From assembly GCF_048323655.1 (NCBI RefSeq), contig NZ_JBLUWW010000006.1:186001-250000 (forward strand): a stretch of DNA of 64,000 nt. The letters are read 5' to 3'. Numbering within the stretch: the first letter of the stretch is position 1; each line of letters opens with the position of its first letter. Below the pieces are notes generated by a model. The model saw only the letters and a program-made list of their open reading frames with translations, did not search any database and was not told the DNA's origin. This DNA comes from Salinimicrobium soli. Its GTDB lineage: Bacteria; Bacteroidota; Bacteroidia; Flavobacteriales; Flavobacteriaceae. The position numbers and the translations under genes are program-made. Of this stretch, positions 7,771 through 16,534 are shown one piece after another.

Positions 7771-8469
7771 ATGCAGGAAAAAACTTTTTCTGACCTTATC
7801 GCCGGCCTCACTACTGGTTTTACTCCGGTAGTCGATGCCGGTTTTTTTGTGGAAGATTATGTTCCAATAGATCTTTCCGTCAACAATCCCGAACTTCAGG
7901 AAGCGGAGTTAACCTCGGCGTCAGAATATTCTATTTTTCTTCGGAAGTTTCTGGAGGAGAAACAGAAAAAGGTAGCTTTTGGGGGTTACAATGAAAAACG
8001 GGGACTTTATAAAAGAAGTGCTCTTTTTTCAACTCCTGTAGAGGAAGACCTGATTCGAAATGTCCATTTGGGAGTAGACATTTGGGCAGAGGAGGGGACT
8101 GCTGTGCTGGCTGTTCTGGATGGAACCGTTCATAGTTTTCAGGATAACAATAATTTCGGAGATTATGGGCCAACTATCATTCTTAAACACGAATTTCAGG
8201 ATCTGAGCTTTTATAGCCTTTATGGGCATTTGAGCCGAAATTCTTTGGCTCATTTTAAAGCAGGACAACAGGTAAAAGCGGGGGAGAAGATCGGCGAGCT
8301 TGGCGGGCCTTCCGAAAATGGGGATTATGCACCTCATTTACATTTTCAGATAATTCGTGACCTGGGCACTCAAAAAGGGGATTTTCCGGGGGTAGCCTGT
8401 AAAAGAGACCTGGAAAAATTTCTCTCCAACTGTCCTGATCCTAACTTGCTGTTAAAGATACCCTCTTAA
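7771..8469 (+). CDS. M23-family (LytM) metallopeptidase domain protein
   Basis: A 232-residue protein whose second half is a LytM domain. HLGVDIWAEEGT carries the HxxxD zinc motif, SLYGHLS follows, and APHLHFQI gives the HxH motif, so all zinc and catalytic positions are present. LytM enzymes usually cut peptidoglycan cross-bridges. No signal peptide or membrane segment is visible at the N-terminus (MQEKTFSDLIAGLTTGFTPV), which is odd for a wall hydrolase and suggests a cytoplasmic or unusually exported protein. It lies alone between the sigma operon and a convergent gene whose end it overlaps by 4 nt. Confidence 0.85.
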   Translation: MQEKTFSDLIAGLTTGFTPVVDAGFFVEDYVPIDLSVNNPELQEAELTSASEYSIFLRKFLEEKQKKVAFGGYNEKRGLYKRSALFSTPVEEDLIRNVHLGVDIWAEEGTAVLAVLDGTVHSFQDNNNFGDYGPTIILKHEFQDLSFYSLYGHLSRNSLAHFKAGQQVKAGEKIGELGGPSENGDYAPHLHFQIIRDLGTQKGDFPGVACKRDLEKFLSNCPDPNLLLKIPS

Positions 8470-9041
8470 GAAGCTGAAGGATCTGTGGCCTGTTTTAAGG
8501 GTACCTTGATAAGGGTTTGATCCCAGTACAGGTTCATAATGATGAGTTCATGTTCCTCAGAAAAATCGATGGTGAACTGCTCAATCACCTCTTCCAGTTT
8601 CTTTACGGGAACTTCAATTGTCAACACATCGTATTGGGCTATTCGCGAAGGAATTTTGTCGGAAGTTATTCCCCAGGGATACATCTCAGAATTAAAGATC
8701 ACTTTCCAGGATTCTTCCATGGGAATGGTCCATAAAGTATATTTCCCGGCAGCTAAAAGGGAGCCGTCTACAAGTATATCTTTATTAGTGTAGAAAGTAG
8801 TCGCTTCATTTGCGCCTGTACGCCAAACTTCATTGTAGGGAACTAGTTTTCCGAAGATCTCGCGGTCCTTTTTGTAAGGGCGATTATAGAAAACCTCCAG
8901 CTCCAGATTCCCTTTTTGGAAGGTTACGGTTTCTTCGGGGCTGTAGGATTTGGTATTCATCTTAAAGATGAAATACGGAACCAGTATGGCAACAGCTATA
9001 ATGGCCAAACCCAGGAAACTACGCTCCATTGTTTTTCTCAT
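8466..9041 (-). CDS. DUF2911 domain protein, membrane-anchored
   Basis: A 191-residue protein with an N-terminal membrane anchor (about residues 9-26), then the DUF2911 pattern: an EVFYNRPYKKDREIFG-like start, VPYNEVWRTGANEATTF, a LVDGSLLAAGKYTLWTIP strand pair and WKVIFN. DUF2911 proteins are common, mostly exported, proteins of unknown function in Bacteroidota. The start at 9041 precedes a second methionine 4 residues later that would serve equally well. It is convergent with the M23 gene, with a 4-nt overlap of the ends. Confidence 0.85.
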   Translation of the reverse strand: MRKTMERSFLGLAIIAVAILVPYFIFKMNTKSYSPEETVTFQKGNLELEVFYNRPYKKDREIFGKLVPYNEVWRTGANEATTFYTNKDILVDGSLLAAGKYTLWTIPMEESWKVIFNSEMYPWGITSDKIPSRIAQYDVLTIEVPVKKLEEVIEQFTIDFSEEHELIIMNLYWDQTLIKVPLKQATDPSAS

Positions 9042-9060
9042 GCCTGAATTTAAGCAAAAT

Positions 9061-9093
9061 AAAAAAAAACTCCACCGTTTCTGGTGGAGTTTT
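9061..9093 (-). terminator. Terminator after the DUF2383 gene
   Basis: Stem ACTCCACC / GGTGGAGT with a 6-nt loop. In minus-strand sense it is followed by a run of at least eight T residues (A run at 9061-9069). It lies 8 nt after the stop of the gene ending at 9101. Confidence 0.85.
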
Positions 9094-9100
9094 GGAATCT

Positions 9101-9598
9101 TTACATGGCTTTGAGTTTTCTTACCCGTGGTCTGTTTTGAGGATCGAGAGCTTGTTCCCCGGTCCTGAATTTTTCAGCAGTTTCAAGGGACTTTAAAATA
9201 ATGTTCTTTTGCCTTTTCAATACCTGAAGAATTTCTTTTGGGAATTTCTTTTCATCAAGGATCTCATCATAGAGCTTCAGATTTTCTTCATCTCTTTCCC
9301 GGCACTTTTTAAGTAATTTCAAAGGGCGGTGTTTGGTGAGTGCCTTTTTTTCCTGTCTCCAGTCGCGGTCCAGATTTCCTTTTTGTATCCATTCTTTAGC
9401 GGGCTCCACCCCGGCCTGTACCAGTTGCTCAGAAATTTCATAACTGAACCTGTTGCGGTTCACACTCTCATGATTGAAAAACCGCTTTAATTCTACCTGT
9501 TGTACATCTTCGCCGGCATTATAATATACCCGTTCGGCTTCAAAGCTTTGGGTAAGAAGCCAGTTTAACTTCTTGAATTTAGAGTAACGATCTTCCAT
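9101..9598 (-). CDS. DUF2383 (PA2169-type) ferritin-like four-helix protein
   Basis: A 165-residue, all-helical soluble protein. LNWLLTQSFEAERVYYNAGEDV, then LKRFFNHESVNRNRFSYEI and a C-terminal ECRERDEENLKLYDEIL-like helix follow the DUF2383 pattern, with acidic and histidine positions (E21, H44-E45 area, E98 area) suited to a ferritin-like metal site. DUF2383 proteins have no settled function. It sits directly after a VIT1-type transporter gene and near a possible Tp34-like iron protein, which supports a role in iron storage or delivery. That role is an inference. Confidence 0.65.
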   Translation of the reverse strand: MEDRYSKFKKLNWLLTQSFEAERVYYNAGEDVQQVELKRFFNHESVNRNRFSYEISEQLVQAGVEPAKEWIQKGNLDRDWRQEKKALTKHRPLKLLKKCRERDEENLKLYDEILDEKKFPKEILQVLKRQKNIILKSLETAEKFRTGEQALDPQNRPRVRKLKAM

Positions 9599-9766
9599 AG
9601 GTTAACCTTTTAAAATGAAATCCTAAGATACCGAGGGAAGTGGATTTCACTCTGCTAATCAAGTGTTAAATCGCTGATTTTTAATACAATATTCAGGAAT
9701 TTTTAAGAAAAGAAATAAAACCTTAAGATTTTTTACATATAGAATTTTCCTACTGCCTCTCCCTCT

Positions 9767-10492
9767 TTACATAAGTACTTTTTCAAGGACATCCCCAACA
9801 TAGTAAGCCAGTATCGCAGCAAGACCCCCAAGTAACAAGGTTTCTCCAATGCCAATTAGAATATTCTTTTCATTCACAATACTCTTAAGGCTTCCTACTA
9901 TCGCGAGTGCTACAGCTGTTAAAATACAGGAATAAAGAAACAGCTGAGCTTGTATACCCGGACCACTATCGGCGAAGAAATAGGAGAGGAGCGGAACAGA
10001 ACCTACAATCACAAAACTCATAAAAGTTACTCCTGCGGTCTTATAAGGCGCTTTATCACTTTTCACCATCTCCAGTTCCTCCTTCATCATGGTGTCTACC
10101 CATACATCCTTGTCTGCAGTTATGACATCCACTACCTTTTCAAGCAGCTCTCCCTTAAAACCTTTTGCTTCATAGATCTCACGGATCTCCTGAACCTCGC
10201 GGTCCCTCAGGTTCTCAATTTCCCAATATTCCACTTGCCGGTGTTTTTCAAAGTTGTCACGTTCGGCTTTGGTAGAAAAGAAATTGCCGACAGACATTGA
10301 AAATCCATCCGCAATAAGATTTGCGAGGCCGAGAATGATCACTACAGTGATTCCCAGGCTTGCGCCTTCTGCTCCTGCTACCACTGCAAAAGTGGTAATG
10401 GCGCCGTCAATTCCTCCATAGACAAATTCAGCTATGTAATCTTTGTTGAAAAATAATAGTTTCTCGCGGGAATGAAGTTTTGTTTCCTGCAT
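9767..10492 (-). CDS. VIT1/CCC1-family iron/manganese transporter
   Basis: A 241-residue membrane protein. EFVYGGIDGAITTFAVVAG is the conserved first helix of VIT1/CCC1 transporters, followed by LGLANLIADGFSMSVGNFFSTKAE, another signature. A charged cytoplasmic helical segment rich in glutamate (about residues 80-135) matches the metal-binding domain of plant VIT1, and three further membrane helices follow. Family members move Fe2+ or Mn2+ out of the cytosol. Neighbours encode a ferritin-like protein downstream and a possible iron-binding protein upstream on the same strand (28-nt gap upstream), so an iron detoxification unit is likely. Confidence 0.88.
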   Translation of the reverse strand: MQETKLHSREKLLFFNKDYIAEFVYGGIDGAITTFAVVAGAEGASLGITVVIILGLANLIADGFSMSVGNFFSTKAERDNFEKHRQVEYWEIENLRDREVQEIREIYEAKGFKGELLEKVVDVITADKDVWVDTMMKEELEMVKSDKAPYKTAGVTFMSFVIVGSVPLLSYFFADSGPGIQAQLFLYSCILTAVALAIVGSLKSIVNEKNILIGIGETLLLGGLAAILAYYVGDVLEKVLM

Positions 10493-10520
10493 GACAGGGG
10501 GCTATTAATGGTTAGTTAGT

Positions 10521-11051
10521 TTATTCCGGTCCATGAGGTTCCCTTCCGGTTTCCATTTCAATTTCAATGGTCACATTCACATCTTTTTCATAGCGCTTTC
10601 CTTTGATCTCATCATGCCGGTGGAATTCCGGTGCGGGGATGTCGATCTCCACATTGTATTTTCCGTCTTTTGGGATCTTAAAGAAGGCCCCGTAGTGTAA
10701 TAAAAAAGGATGCCACAAAAACGGGAAGTCTGTTTCTACAATGAGGTTCTTATCTTCATCATAGACCTTTCCTTTGATCTTTAATCCCGGAATGAAGCGC
10801 TTGTCTTTTTTGTCCCTTACAACGATCTCAAGGTGGGTATTATAACCTTCCTTCGGAGTTTTCCACTTGAGTTCTCCTCCTTCCAGCTGATAGGTTCCCT
10901 CAGCCTCTTCAGAAGCCAGGCTTATGATATAATCATCTATCTCTTTTTCGGCATGGTTATCTATACTTTTCATGTAATCCAGAGCGGCAGAATATGCTTT
11001 CCCCTGGTTTGCTGCCAATTCTTTCTTTTTTTCATTGTCCTCGATCTTCAT
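10521..11051 (-). CDS. Cytosolic Tp34/P19-like beta-sandwich protein, probably metal-related
   Basis: A 176-residue protein without a signal peptide. The centre and C-terminus show an immunoglobulin-like beta layout: HLEIVVRDKKDKRFIPG, then LWHPFLLHYGAFFKIPKDGKYNV and APEFHRHDE. The histidine-rich WHP-LLHYG and FHRHDE pieces resemble the metal-binding strands of the Tp34/P19 iron protein family, but that assignment is by eye and moderate at best. It is 28 nt upstream of the VIT1-type gene on the same strand. If the family call is right, it could hand iron to that transporter. Being cytoplasmic would be unusual for P19, which is normally periplasmic. Confidence 0.5.
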   Translation of the reverse strand: MKIEDNEKKKELAANQGKAYSAALDYMKSIDNHAEKEIDDYIISLASEEAEGTYQLEGGELKWKTPKEGYNTHLEIVVRDKKDKRFIPGLKIKGKVYDEDKNLIVETDFPFLWHPFLLHYGAFFKIPKDGKYNVEIDIPAPEFHRHDEIKGKRYEKDVNVTIEIEMETGREPHGPE

Positions 11052-11112
11052 ATTTTCAAATTTGTGGTTAATTACTTCCTGTTAATTTAAAAATAAGAAG
11101 CTGCTTTTACTG

Positions 11113-11628
11113 CTAAATGCCTGTTAAATCTGGGCTTTTGGAAGGTGAGCTTTCTTTCCTCCTCATTATTAATGCGGCAATGGCAGAAGTGATCACTCCT
11201 GACAAAAGGGCAAACATTGTACTTTGCAGGATGTAATTGTTGAGGTTGAAAAAAGCTTCAGCTTCTTCCCGGCTTCGTTCCCCTGTTTGAACCGTATATT
11301 CGATCATGTTCGGGAAGTATTCCGGAGAGATCCAGACACTGGTCAGATATTGCGCCAGGGGCGTAAGAATGGTCACAACAAAAGTCAAAATGAGACCGGC
11401 GATAAAACCCTGTTTCCAGCTCATAATACCGTGGTAGTAATTCCTTCGCTTGTCATAAAGCGCAAGTAAATAAACTCCTATGGCTACAATAGCGAAGAAG
11501 TTGGTGTAGAAGGCATGCTGTTCGATCCGTTCATCGTGAAGGCCAAAAAAGCGTTCTCCGAACATCCAAACAAGCATGGTGAGAATAAAGATTATTCCCC
11601 ATTTGATCTCAATGCTGTACTTTTTCAT
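11113..11628 (-). CDS. DUF4199 membrane protein
   Basis: A 171-residue protein with four predicted membrane helices (about residues 8-24, 40-58, 72-92 and 133-155). A charged loop between helices three and four contains QTGERSREEAEAFFNLNNY. This matches DUF4199, a Bacteroidota family of unknown function, where W-E-x-K near the N-terminus and a GIMSWKQGFIAG motif are typical. It is the most upstream minus-strand gene before the secA terminator, separated from the next gene by 61 nt. Confidence 0.75.
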   Translation of the reverse strand: MKKYSIEIKWGIIFILTMLVWMFGERFFGLHDERIEQHAFYTNFFAIVAIGVYLLALYDKRRNYYHGIMSWKQGFIAGLILTFVVTILTPLAQYLTSVWISPEYFPNMIEYTVQTGERSREEAEAFFNLNNYILQSTMFALLSGVITSAIAALIMRRKESSPSKSPDLTGI

Positions 11629-11693
11629 GAGGTTGGATTTTAGATGGTTATATTAAAATTAATTAAAATTCCCGCTCCTTTTCCTAAATGCAT

Positions 11694-11720
11694 AAAAAAA
11701 CCCGGGGCAAAAGCCCCGGG
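11694..11720 (-). terminator. Terminator after secA
   Basis: A perfect 8-bp GC stem (CCCGGGGC / GCCCCGGG) with a 4-nt loop, followed in minus-strand sense by seven T residues, 29 nt after the secA stop. Confidence 0.92.
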
Positions 11721-11748
11721 TTATCATCATTTTGATCAATTTTATATT

Positions 11749-14700
11749 TTATTCGTCTACAAGCACCCAGTCACCTTTATCGAGTAACGGAATAGCCTGT
11801 TTGAATTTCATAGTCTTGTTCTCACCGCTCATTACATTTTTGATGGTCACCTTATCGTTCCTGCCGATCTTTGGACGTTCTCTTGTAATGGTTTCGGTAA
11901 CCTGAGGTCGCTGACGCTGGGTTTGTCCCGCTGCACGGCTTTGTGCGGCCCTTTCATCCATATTCGGAATTTCTTCCTTAGTGGTTTCCAGCTTTTCACG
12001 ACGTTTCGGTTGTCTGGCTTCATGAATGTTCTGCGGATTCGGTGCAGGTAATTCCCCTTTGAACAGGAAGCTGATAACATCCTTGTTCACCTGGTCTAGC
12101 ATTACCTTGAACAGTTCAAAGGCTTCAAACTTATAGATAAGTAATGGATCCTTTTGTTCGTGAACTGCGAGCTGAACACTCTGCTTCAATTCATCCATTT
12201 TTCGGAGGTGGGTTTTCCACGCGTCGTCAATAATGGCTAAACTGATGTTCTTTTCAAAGTCGGTAACTAATTGCTTTCCTTCAGATTCGTAGGCCTTCTC
12301 CAGGTTTGTTACCACCTGCAGGGTCTTGACACCGTCGGTGAAAGGAACTGAGATCCTTTCAAAGTTATTGCCTTTATCTTCCCACACCTGCTTGATCACC
12401 GGGAAAGCAGATTCTGCACTGCGCTTCATTTTCTCCAGGTAGTGCTCGTATGCCGCTTTGTAAACCACTCCGGCAATTTCCTGAAAATCCATTTTTTCGA
12501 AATCTTCCTTAGAAATAGGAGAGCTCATCGAGAAATAACGGATCAATTCGAATTCGAAGTTCTTGAAGTCACCGGCCAGTTTGTTGGTTTCTGCAATATT
12601 TTCCGAAGTATCATAGATCATGTTGGCGATATCAACACGTAATCTATCTCCAAAAAGGGCATGGTAACGACGTTTGTAAACCACCTCTCTTTGAGCGTTC
12701 ATCACGTCATCATACTCCAGAAGTCGCTTACGAACACCGAAGTTATTCTCTTCCACTTTTTTCTGAGCCCTTTCAATGGACTTGGAGATCATTGAATGCT
12801 GAATTACCTCACCTTCTTCAAGGCCCATTCGGTCCATCAGCTTTGCGATCTTTTCAGATCCAAAGAGACGCATCAGGTTATCTTCAAGAGACACATAGAA
12901 TTGGGAGCTTCCCGGATCACCCTGACGTCCGGAACGTCCTCTTAACTGCCTGTCAACCCTTCTGGAATCATGACGCTCTGTACCAATTATGGCAAGACCG
13001 CCGGCTTCTTTGACCTCCGGGGTAAGTTTAATATCGGTACCCCGACCTGCCATATTGGTGGCAATGGTCACTACTCCGGGATTTCCGGCTTCGGCAACGA
13101 TATCAGCCTCTTTCTTGTGCAGTTTCGCGTTCAGTACGTTATGCGGTACATTTCGAAGCTTCAGCATCCTGCTGAGCAATTCTGAAATTTCCACAGAAGT
13201 GGTACCGATCAGAACAGGACGCCCAGCTTTGGAAAGCTCAGTTACCTGTTCGATCACCGCATTGTATTTTTCTCTTTTGGTCTTGTAAACAAGATCTTCT
13301 TTATCTTTTCTGGCAATTGGGCGGTTTGTTGGGATCTCAACCACATCAAGCTTGTAGATCTCCCAGAATTCACCTGCTTCTGTAACGGCTGTACCGGTCA
13401 TACCGGCCAGCTTACGATACATTCTGAAGTAATTCTGAAGGGTTACCGTAGCAAAGGTCTGGGTGGCATCCTCGATCTTCACATTTTCCTTGGCTTCTAT
13501 CGCCTGGTGAAGTCCGTCACTGTAACGACGACCTTCCATGATACGACCGGTCTGCTCGTCTACGATCATGACCTTATTGTCCATCACCACATATTCAGTG
13601 TCTTTTTCGAACAATGTATAGGCTTTCAACAGCTGGCGCATGGTGTGGATACGTTCACTTTTCACACTATACTCGCGGAAAAGCTCCTCTTTTTTCTCAG
13701 CCTCTTCTTCTTTGGAAAGATTTTCTTTTTCGATCTTCGCGATCTCCATGCCTATTTCTGGCATGACAAAGAAATCAGGATCATCTTTACCTGAAAGGTA
13801 TTCAATACCCTTGTCGGTAAGGTCTATTTGATTGTTCTTTTCCTCTATGGTGAAATACAATTCAGCATCAACCTTCGGCATTTCGCGGTTGTTGTCTTGC
13901 ATGTACTGATTTTCCGTTTTTTGAAGCAGTGCTTTTACACCTTCTTCACTCAGGAATTTAATAAGAGCCTTGTTTTTCGGAAGTCCGCGATAAACTCTTA
14001 GCAGTTGGAATCCTCCTTCTTTAGTATCTCCTGCGGCGATCAGTTTTTTAGCTTCCGCCAGGACCCCGGTCAAATATTTTCTCTGTACGTCGACAATATT
14101 GGCTACAGCCGGTTTCAGTTGCTCAAATTCGTGAACGTCCCCTTTCGGAATAGGTCCTGAAATGATCAATGGCGTACGGGCATCATCAACCAGTACCGAA
14201 TCCACCTCATCGACTATCGCGAAATTATGAGGTCGCTGCACCAGGTCATCTGGTGAGTGCGACATATTATCACGCAGGTAATCAAATCCAAATTCGTTGT
14301 TGGTTCCGTAGGTGATATCGGCATTATAGGCTTTTCTTCTCGCAGCTGAGTTAGGACGGTGATAATCTATACAATCCACACTAAGTCCATGGAACTGGAA
14401 GAGCGGAGCCATCCAGGCGCTATCTCTCTTTGCAAGGTAATCGTTCACCGTTACCAGGTGAACGCCATTGCCGGTAAGCGCGTTGAGGTACATTGGTAAA
14501 GTAGCCACAAGGGTCTTACCTTCACCTGTCTGCATCTCGGCAATTTTTCCCTGGTGCATGGCGACACCACCAATAAGCTGCACATCATAATGCACCATAT
14601 CCCAGGTCACCGGTTTTCCGGCTGCATCCCAGGAGTTGTTCCAGATAGCATGGTCACCATCAAGATTTACGTAATCTTTTTCTGCGGAAAGTTCCCTGTC

Positions 14701-15108
14701 ATAAGCAGAGGCGGTCACCTTCAGCTGTGGATTAGCTGCAAAACGCTTTGCAGTTTCTTTTACTGTAGCAAAGGCTGCCGGAAGGATCTCATTGAGTACT
14801 CCTTCAGAGATCTCATAAGATTTCTCCTTAAGTGCGTCTATTTCGGCGTAAATATCTTCTTTTCGGCTAATATCTTCAGAGGCGTCTGCTTCGGCATTCA
14901 GGCTTTCTATCTGCTGGTTCACTTCCTTCAGCGCTTCCTGAATTTTGTTTTTGAAGCCGGTTGTTCTGGCTCTAAGTTCGTCCAGGGAAAGGGCCTCATA
15001 TTCTTTTTCCAGTGCGAGTATTTTATCGACGATAGGTTGGATTTCCTTAATGTCCTTTTTGGACTTGTCGCCAACAAAAACTTTTAATACTGAATCTAAA
15101 AAACTCAT
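11749..15108 (-). CDS. secA: Preprotein translocase ATPase SecA
   Basis: A 1119-residue SecA, the motor that pushes preproteins through SecYEG. The helicase motifs are present: MQTGEGKT (Walker A, about 192-199), VTVNDYLAKRD, the DEVD box in IVDEVDSVLVDDARTPLI, and MAGRGTDIKL with the late motif DRQLRGRSGRQGDPG. It is longer than the E. coli protein (901) because of an extra N-terminal helical stretch and a Bacteroidota insertion of about 120 residues after the DEVD box (QRKYLTGVLAEAKKL to FFVMPEIGMEI). The C-terminus ends KQAIPLLDKGDWVLVDE and lacks the cysteine zinc motif used to bind SecB. It is transcribed alone, with a TAACTTTG box upstream and a terminator downstream. Confidence 0.97.
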   Translation of the reverse strand: MSFLDSVLKVFVGDKSKKDIKEIQPIVDKILALEKEYEALSLDELRARTTGFKNKIQEALKEVNQQIESLNAEADASEDISRKEDIYAEIDALKEKSYEISEGVLNEILPAAFATVKETAKRFAANPQLKVTASAYDRELSAEKDYVNLDGDHAIWNNSWDAAGKPVTWDMVHYDVQLIGGVAMHQGKIAEMQTGEGKTLVATLPMYLNALTGNGVHLVTVNDYLAKRDSAWMAPLFQFHGLSVDCIDYHRPNSAARRKAYNADITYGTNNEFGFDYLRDNMSHSPDDLVQRPHNFAIVDEVDSVLVDDARTPLIISGPIPKGDVHEFEQLKPAVANIVDVQRKYLTGVLAEAKKLIAAGDTKEGGFQLLRVYRGLPKNKALIKFLSEEGVKALLQKTENQYMQDNNREMPKVDAELYFTIEEKNNQIDLTDKGIEYLSGKDDPDFFVMPEIGMEIAKIEKENLSKEEEAEKKEELFREYSVKSERIHTMRQLLKAYTLFEKDTEYVVMDNKVMIVDEQTGRIMEGRRYSDGLHQAIEAKENVKIEDATQTFATVTLQNYFRMYRKLAGMTGTAVTEAGEFWEIYKLDVVEIPTNRPIARKDKEDLVYKTKREKYNAVIEQVTELSKAGRPVLIGTTSVEISELLSRMLKLRNVPHNVLNAKLHKKEADIVAEAGNPGVVTIATNMAGRGTDIKLTPEVKEAGGLAIIGTERHDSRRVDRQLRGRSGRQGDPGSSQFYVSLEDNLMRLFGSEKIAKLMDRMGLEEGEVIQHSMISKSIERAQKKVEENNFGVRKRLLEYDDVMNAQREVVYKRRYHALFGDRLRVDIANMIYDTSENIAETNKLAGDFKNFEFELIRYFSMSSPISKEDFEKMDFQEIAGVVYKAAYEHYLEKMKRSAESAFPVIKQVWEDKGNNFERISVPFTDGVKTLQVVTNLEKAYESEGKQLVTDFEKNISLAIIDDAWKTHLRKMDELKQSVQLAVHEQKDPLLIYKFEAFELFKVMLDQVNKDVISFLFKGELPAPNPQNIHEARQPKRREKLETTKEEIPNMDERAAQSRAAGQTQRQRPQVTETITRERPKIGRNDKVTIKNVMSGENKTMKFKQAIPLLDKGDWVLVDE

Positions 15109-15130
15109 AAGTTTTGTGGTTTAATAATGT

Positions 15131-15138
15131 CAAAGTTA
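15131..15138 (-). promoter_or_regulatory. Possible -7 box (TAACTTTG) for secA
   Basis: On the minus strand TAACTTTG fits TAnnTTTG exactly and sits 22 nt before the secA ATG, just after the upstream terminator. No clear TTG is found at the expected -33 position. Confidence 0.45.
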
Positions 15139-15141
15139 CGC

Positions 15142-15172
15142 AAAAAAAAAGCCTCACTTCTGAGACTTTTTT
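15142..15172 (-). terminator. Terminator after the DUF2795 gene
   Basis: In minus-strand sense, stem GTCTCA / TGAGGC (one G-T pair) with a 4-nt loop, followed by nine T residues. It separates the small DUF2795 gene from secA. Confidence 0.85.
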
Positions 15173-15195
15173 CTGCTATTTATTGTGGTATGCTT

Positions 15196-15417
15196 TTAAT
15201 ATTCATCTTCATTCCAGAGATAATCTTCATCGGTAGGATAATCTGGCCAGATCTCCTCGATTGAATCATAAGAATCTCCTTCATCTTCAATGGCCTGTAG
15301 GTTTTCAACAACCTCCAGCGGGGCGCCCGTGCGGATGGCGTAATCAATTAACTCATCTTTTGTCGCGGGCCACGGTGCATCACTAAGATAGGATGCTAAT
15401 TCTAATGTCCAATACAT
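15196..15417 (-). CDS. DUF2795 small acidic protein
   Basis: A 73-residue, strongly acidic protein. The N-terminal half (MYWTLELASYLSDAPWPATK, then DELIDYAIRTGAPLEVVENL) matches DUF2795, a short helical domain resembling a winged or helix-hairpin fold found widely in bacteria. The C-terminal 25 residues are rich in D, E, Y and W and look disordered. The function is unknown. It has its own textbook promoter and terminator, so it is an independently expressed gene despite its size. Confidence 0.85.
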   Translation of the reverse strand: MYWTLELASYLSDAPWPATKDELIDYAIRTGAPLEVVENLQAIEDEGDSYDSIEEIWPDYPTDEDYLWNEDEY

Positions 15418-15440
15418 CGGTTAATCGGTTTAAATTTTTG

Positions 15441-15470
15441 CAAAAATAATTTTTTTGACGAGATAGTCAA
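15441..15470 (-). promoter_or_regulatory. Consensus Bacteroidota promoter for the DUF2795 gene
   Basis: On the minus strand TTG (15468-15470) and TATTTTTG (15441-15448) are exactly 19 nt apart, a full match to TTG-N19-TAnnTTTG. The start codon lies 23 nt downstream. Confidence 0.7.
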
Positions 15471-15558
15471 GAAAAAAATCTTTTTTTTCATTAATGTTAA
15501 GAACGTTTTTCTGAAAACTCTAAAATTGATCAGGATTTTGAAGTTTAAGAAATCTAGG

Positions 15559-16146
15559 TCATTTTCGTCTTTCAGGATCCTTTTTAGGGATCCATTGAAT
15601 TTCCTTGGCCTGCAAATCTTTAGACAACTTTCGTGCCAGCACAAAGAGGTAATCACTTAACCTGTTCAAATATTGTAAAACAAGTGGATCGAATGCTTCT
15701 GCGTTATGAAGAGCAGCAGCTAATCGCTCAGCACGACGGCATACACAGCGGGCAATGTGACAAACTGACACGGTTTGATGTCCGCCGGGAAGGATGAAGT
15801 GTGTCATAGGCGGTAGCTCTTCGTTCATGCTGTCCATTTCCTGCTCCAGCAGCTCAATATCTTCAGTAGATATCTTCGGAATATCGAGACGTTCCTTTCC
15901 GCTCTTTAAGATGGCTTTTTCGGGGTCGGTTGCTAAAATGGAACCAATTGTAAAAAGGCGTTCCTGTATTTGCAGCAGGATCTCTTCAGAATGTTCGTCG
16001 ATCTTCTGGTCACGAAGCATTCCGAGATGAGAGTTAAGTTCATCGACCGTGCCGTAACTGTCAATGCGAATGTGATGCTTGGGCACACGGGTGCCACCAA
16101 AAAGGGCAGTAGTGCCTTTGTCACCGGTCTTAGTATATATTTTCAT
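15559..16146 (-). CDS. PduO-type cob(I)alamin adenosyltransferase
   Basis: A 195-residue ATP:corrinoid adenosyltransferase. KIYTKTGDKGTTALFGGTRV at the N-terminus is the ATP-binding signature, followed by D-S-YGTVDELNSHLG. The C-terminal helix carries CRRAERL and YLNRLSDYLFVLAR, with the arginine and asparagine needed for ATP and corrinoid binding. It makes adenosylcobalamin, the cofactor of methylmalonyl-CoA mutase, and so links functionally with meaB at 3417-4493. The C-terminal 20 residues are lysine-rich and extend slightly past the family end. It is monocistronic on the minus strand. Confidence 0.93.
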   Translation of the reverse strand: MKIYTKTGDKGTTALFGGTRVPKHHIRIDSYGTVDELNSHLGMLRDQKIDEHSEEILLQIQERLFTIGSILATDPEKAILKSGKERLDIPKISTEDIELLEQEMDSMNEELPPMTHFILPGGHQTVSVCHIARCVCRRAERLAAALHNAEAFDPLVLQYLNRLSDYLFVLARKLSKDLQAKEIQWIPKKDPERRK

Positions 16147-16274
16147 GAAATTTCCTTGTCAAGTTTGGGCCGAGTTTGTCTGACCTTCAGTTTTTATAAA
16201 AAGCTAAGGTAAGAAATATCGCAGGGAAAGAAAGAGTGGAAAATAATTTGAGGTCTGCCTTCAAAAATGGCCTT

Positions 16275-16445
16275 TTACACTACCTCTCTATTTTTCTTCT
16301 TCACCTTGAACTTGCTGCTGAGGGAACGTCTTTCTTCAAGTTCCTTTTTTCTCCTTCTACGGCTTCTGAAGTAAAAGACAAAAGACAGAATGATGAAGAT
16401 GATCCCCAGGTACAGGTAAATTTGATTTGTTACGGAAATGTCCAT
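16275..16445 (-). CDS. 56-residue single-pass membrane protein (small gene A)
   Basis: ATG at 16443-16445 opens a 56-codon frame: a short polar start (MDISVTNQIY), one membrane helix (about residues 9-26, LYLGIIFIILSFVFYF) and a very basic tail rich in R and K. The same layout is seen in the neighbouring 54-residue frame 89 nt upstream on the same strand, which argues that both are real and possibly paralogous. No family is recognised. The tail would face the cytoplasm by the positive-inside rule. Confidence 0.55.
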   Translation of the reverse strand: MDISVTNQIYLYLGIIFIILSFVFYFRSRRRRKKELEERRSLSSKFKVKKKNREVV

Positions 16446-16534
16446 GGGAACAGGCTTTTAATTCTGTTCTTAAAGTACTGAAAAACAGCTTGTAAATCCA
16501 GAAATTTAACAAAGAAAAAATTCGGGGTGGAGAA

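Noticed and set aside
14554..15087. Plus-strand frame of 177 codons
   Set aside because: Antisense to the N-terminal part of secA, with cysteine- and phenylalanine-rich composition typical of a shadow frame.
3417..16146. Complete B12-dependent methylmalonyl-CoA mutase cluster
   Set aside because: Only the MeaB and adenosyltransferase genes are present and they are 11 kb apart; no mutase subunit is encoded in the window.
16236..16481. Plus-strand frame of 81 codons
   Set aside because: It is antisense to the small membrane protein gene A, which has a better start, topology and a matching neighbour.
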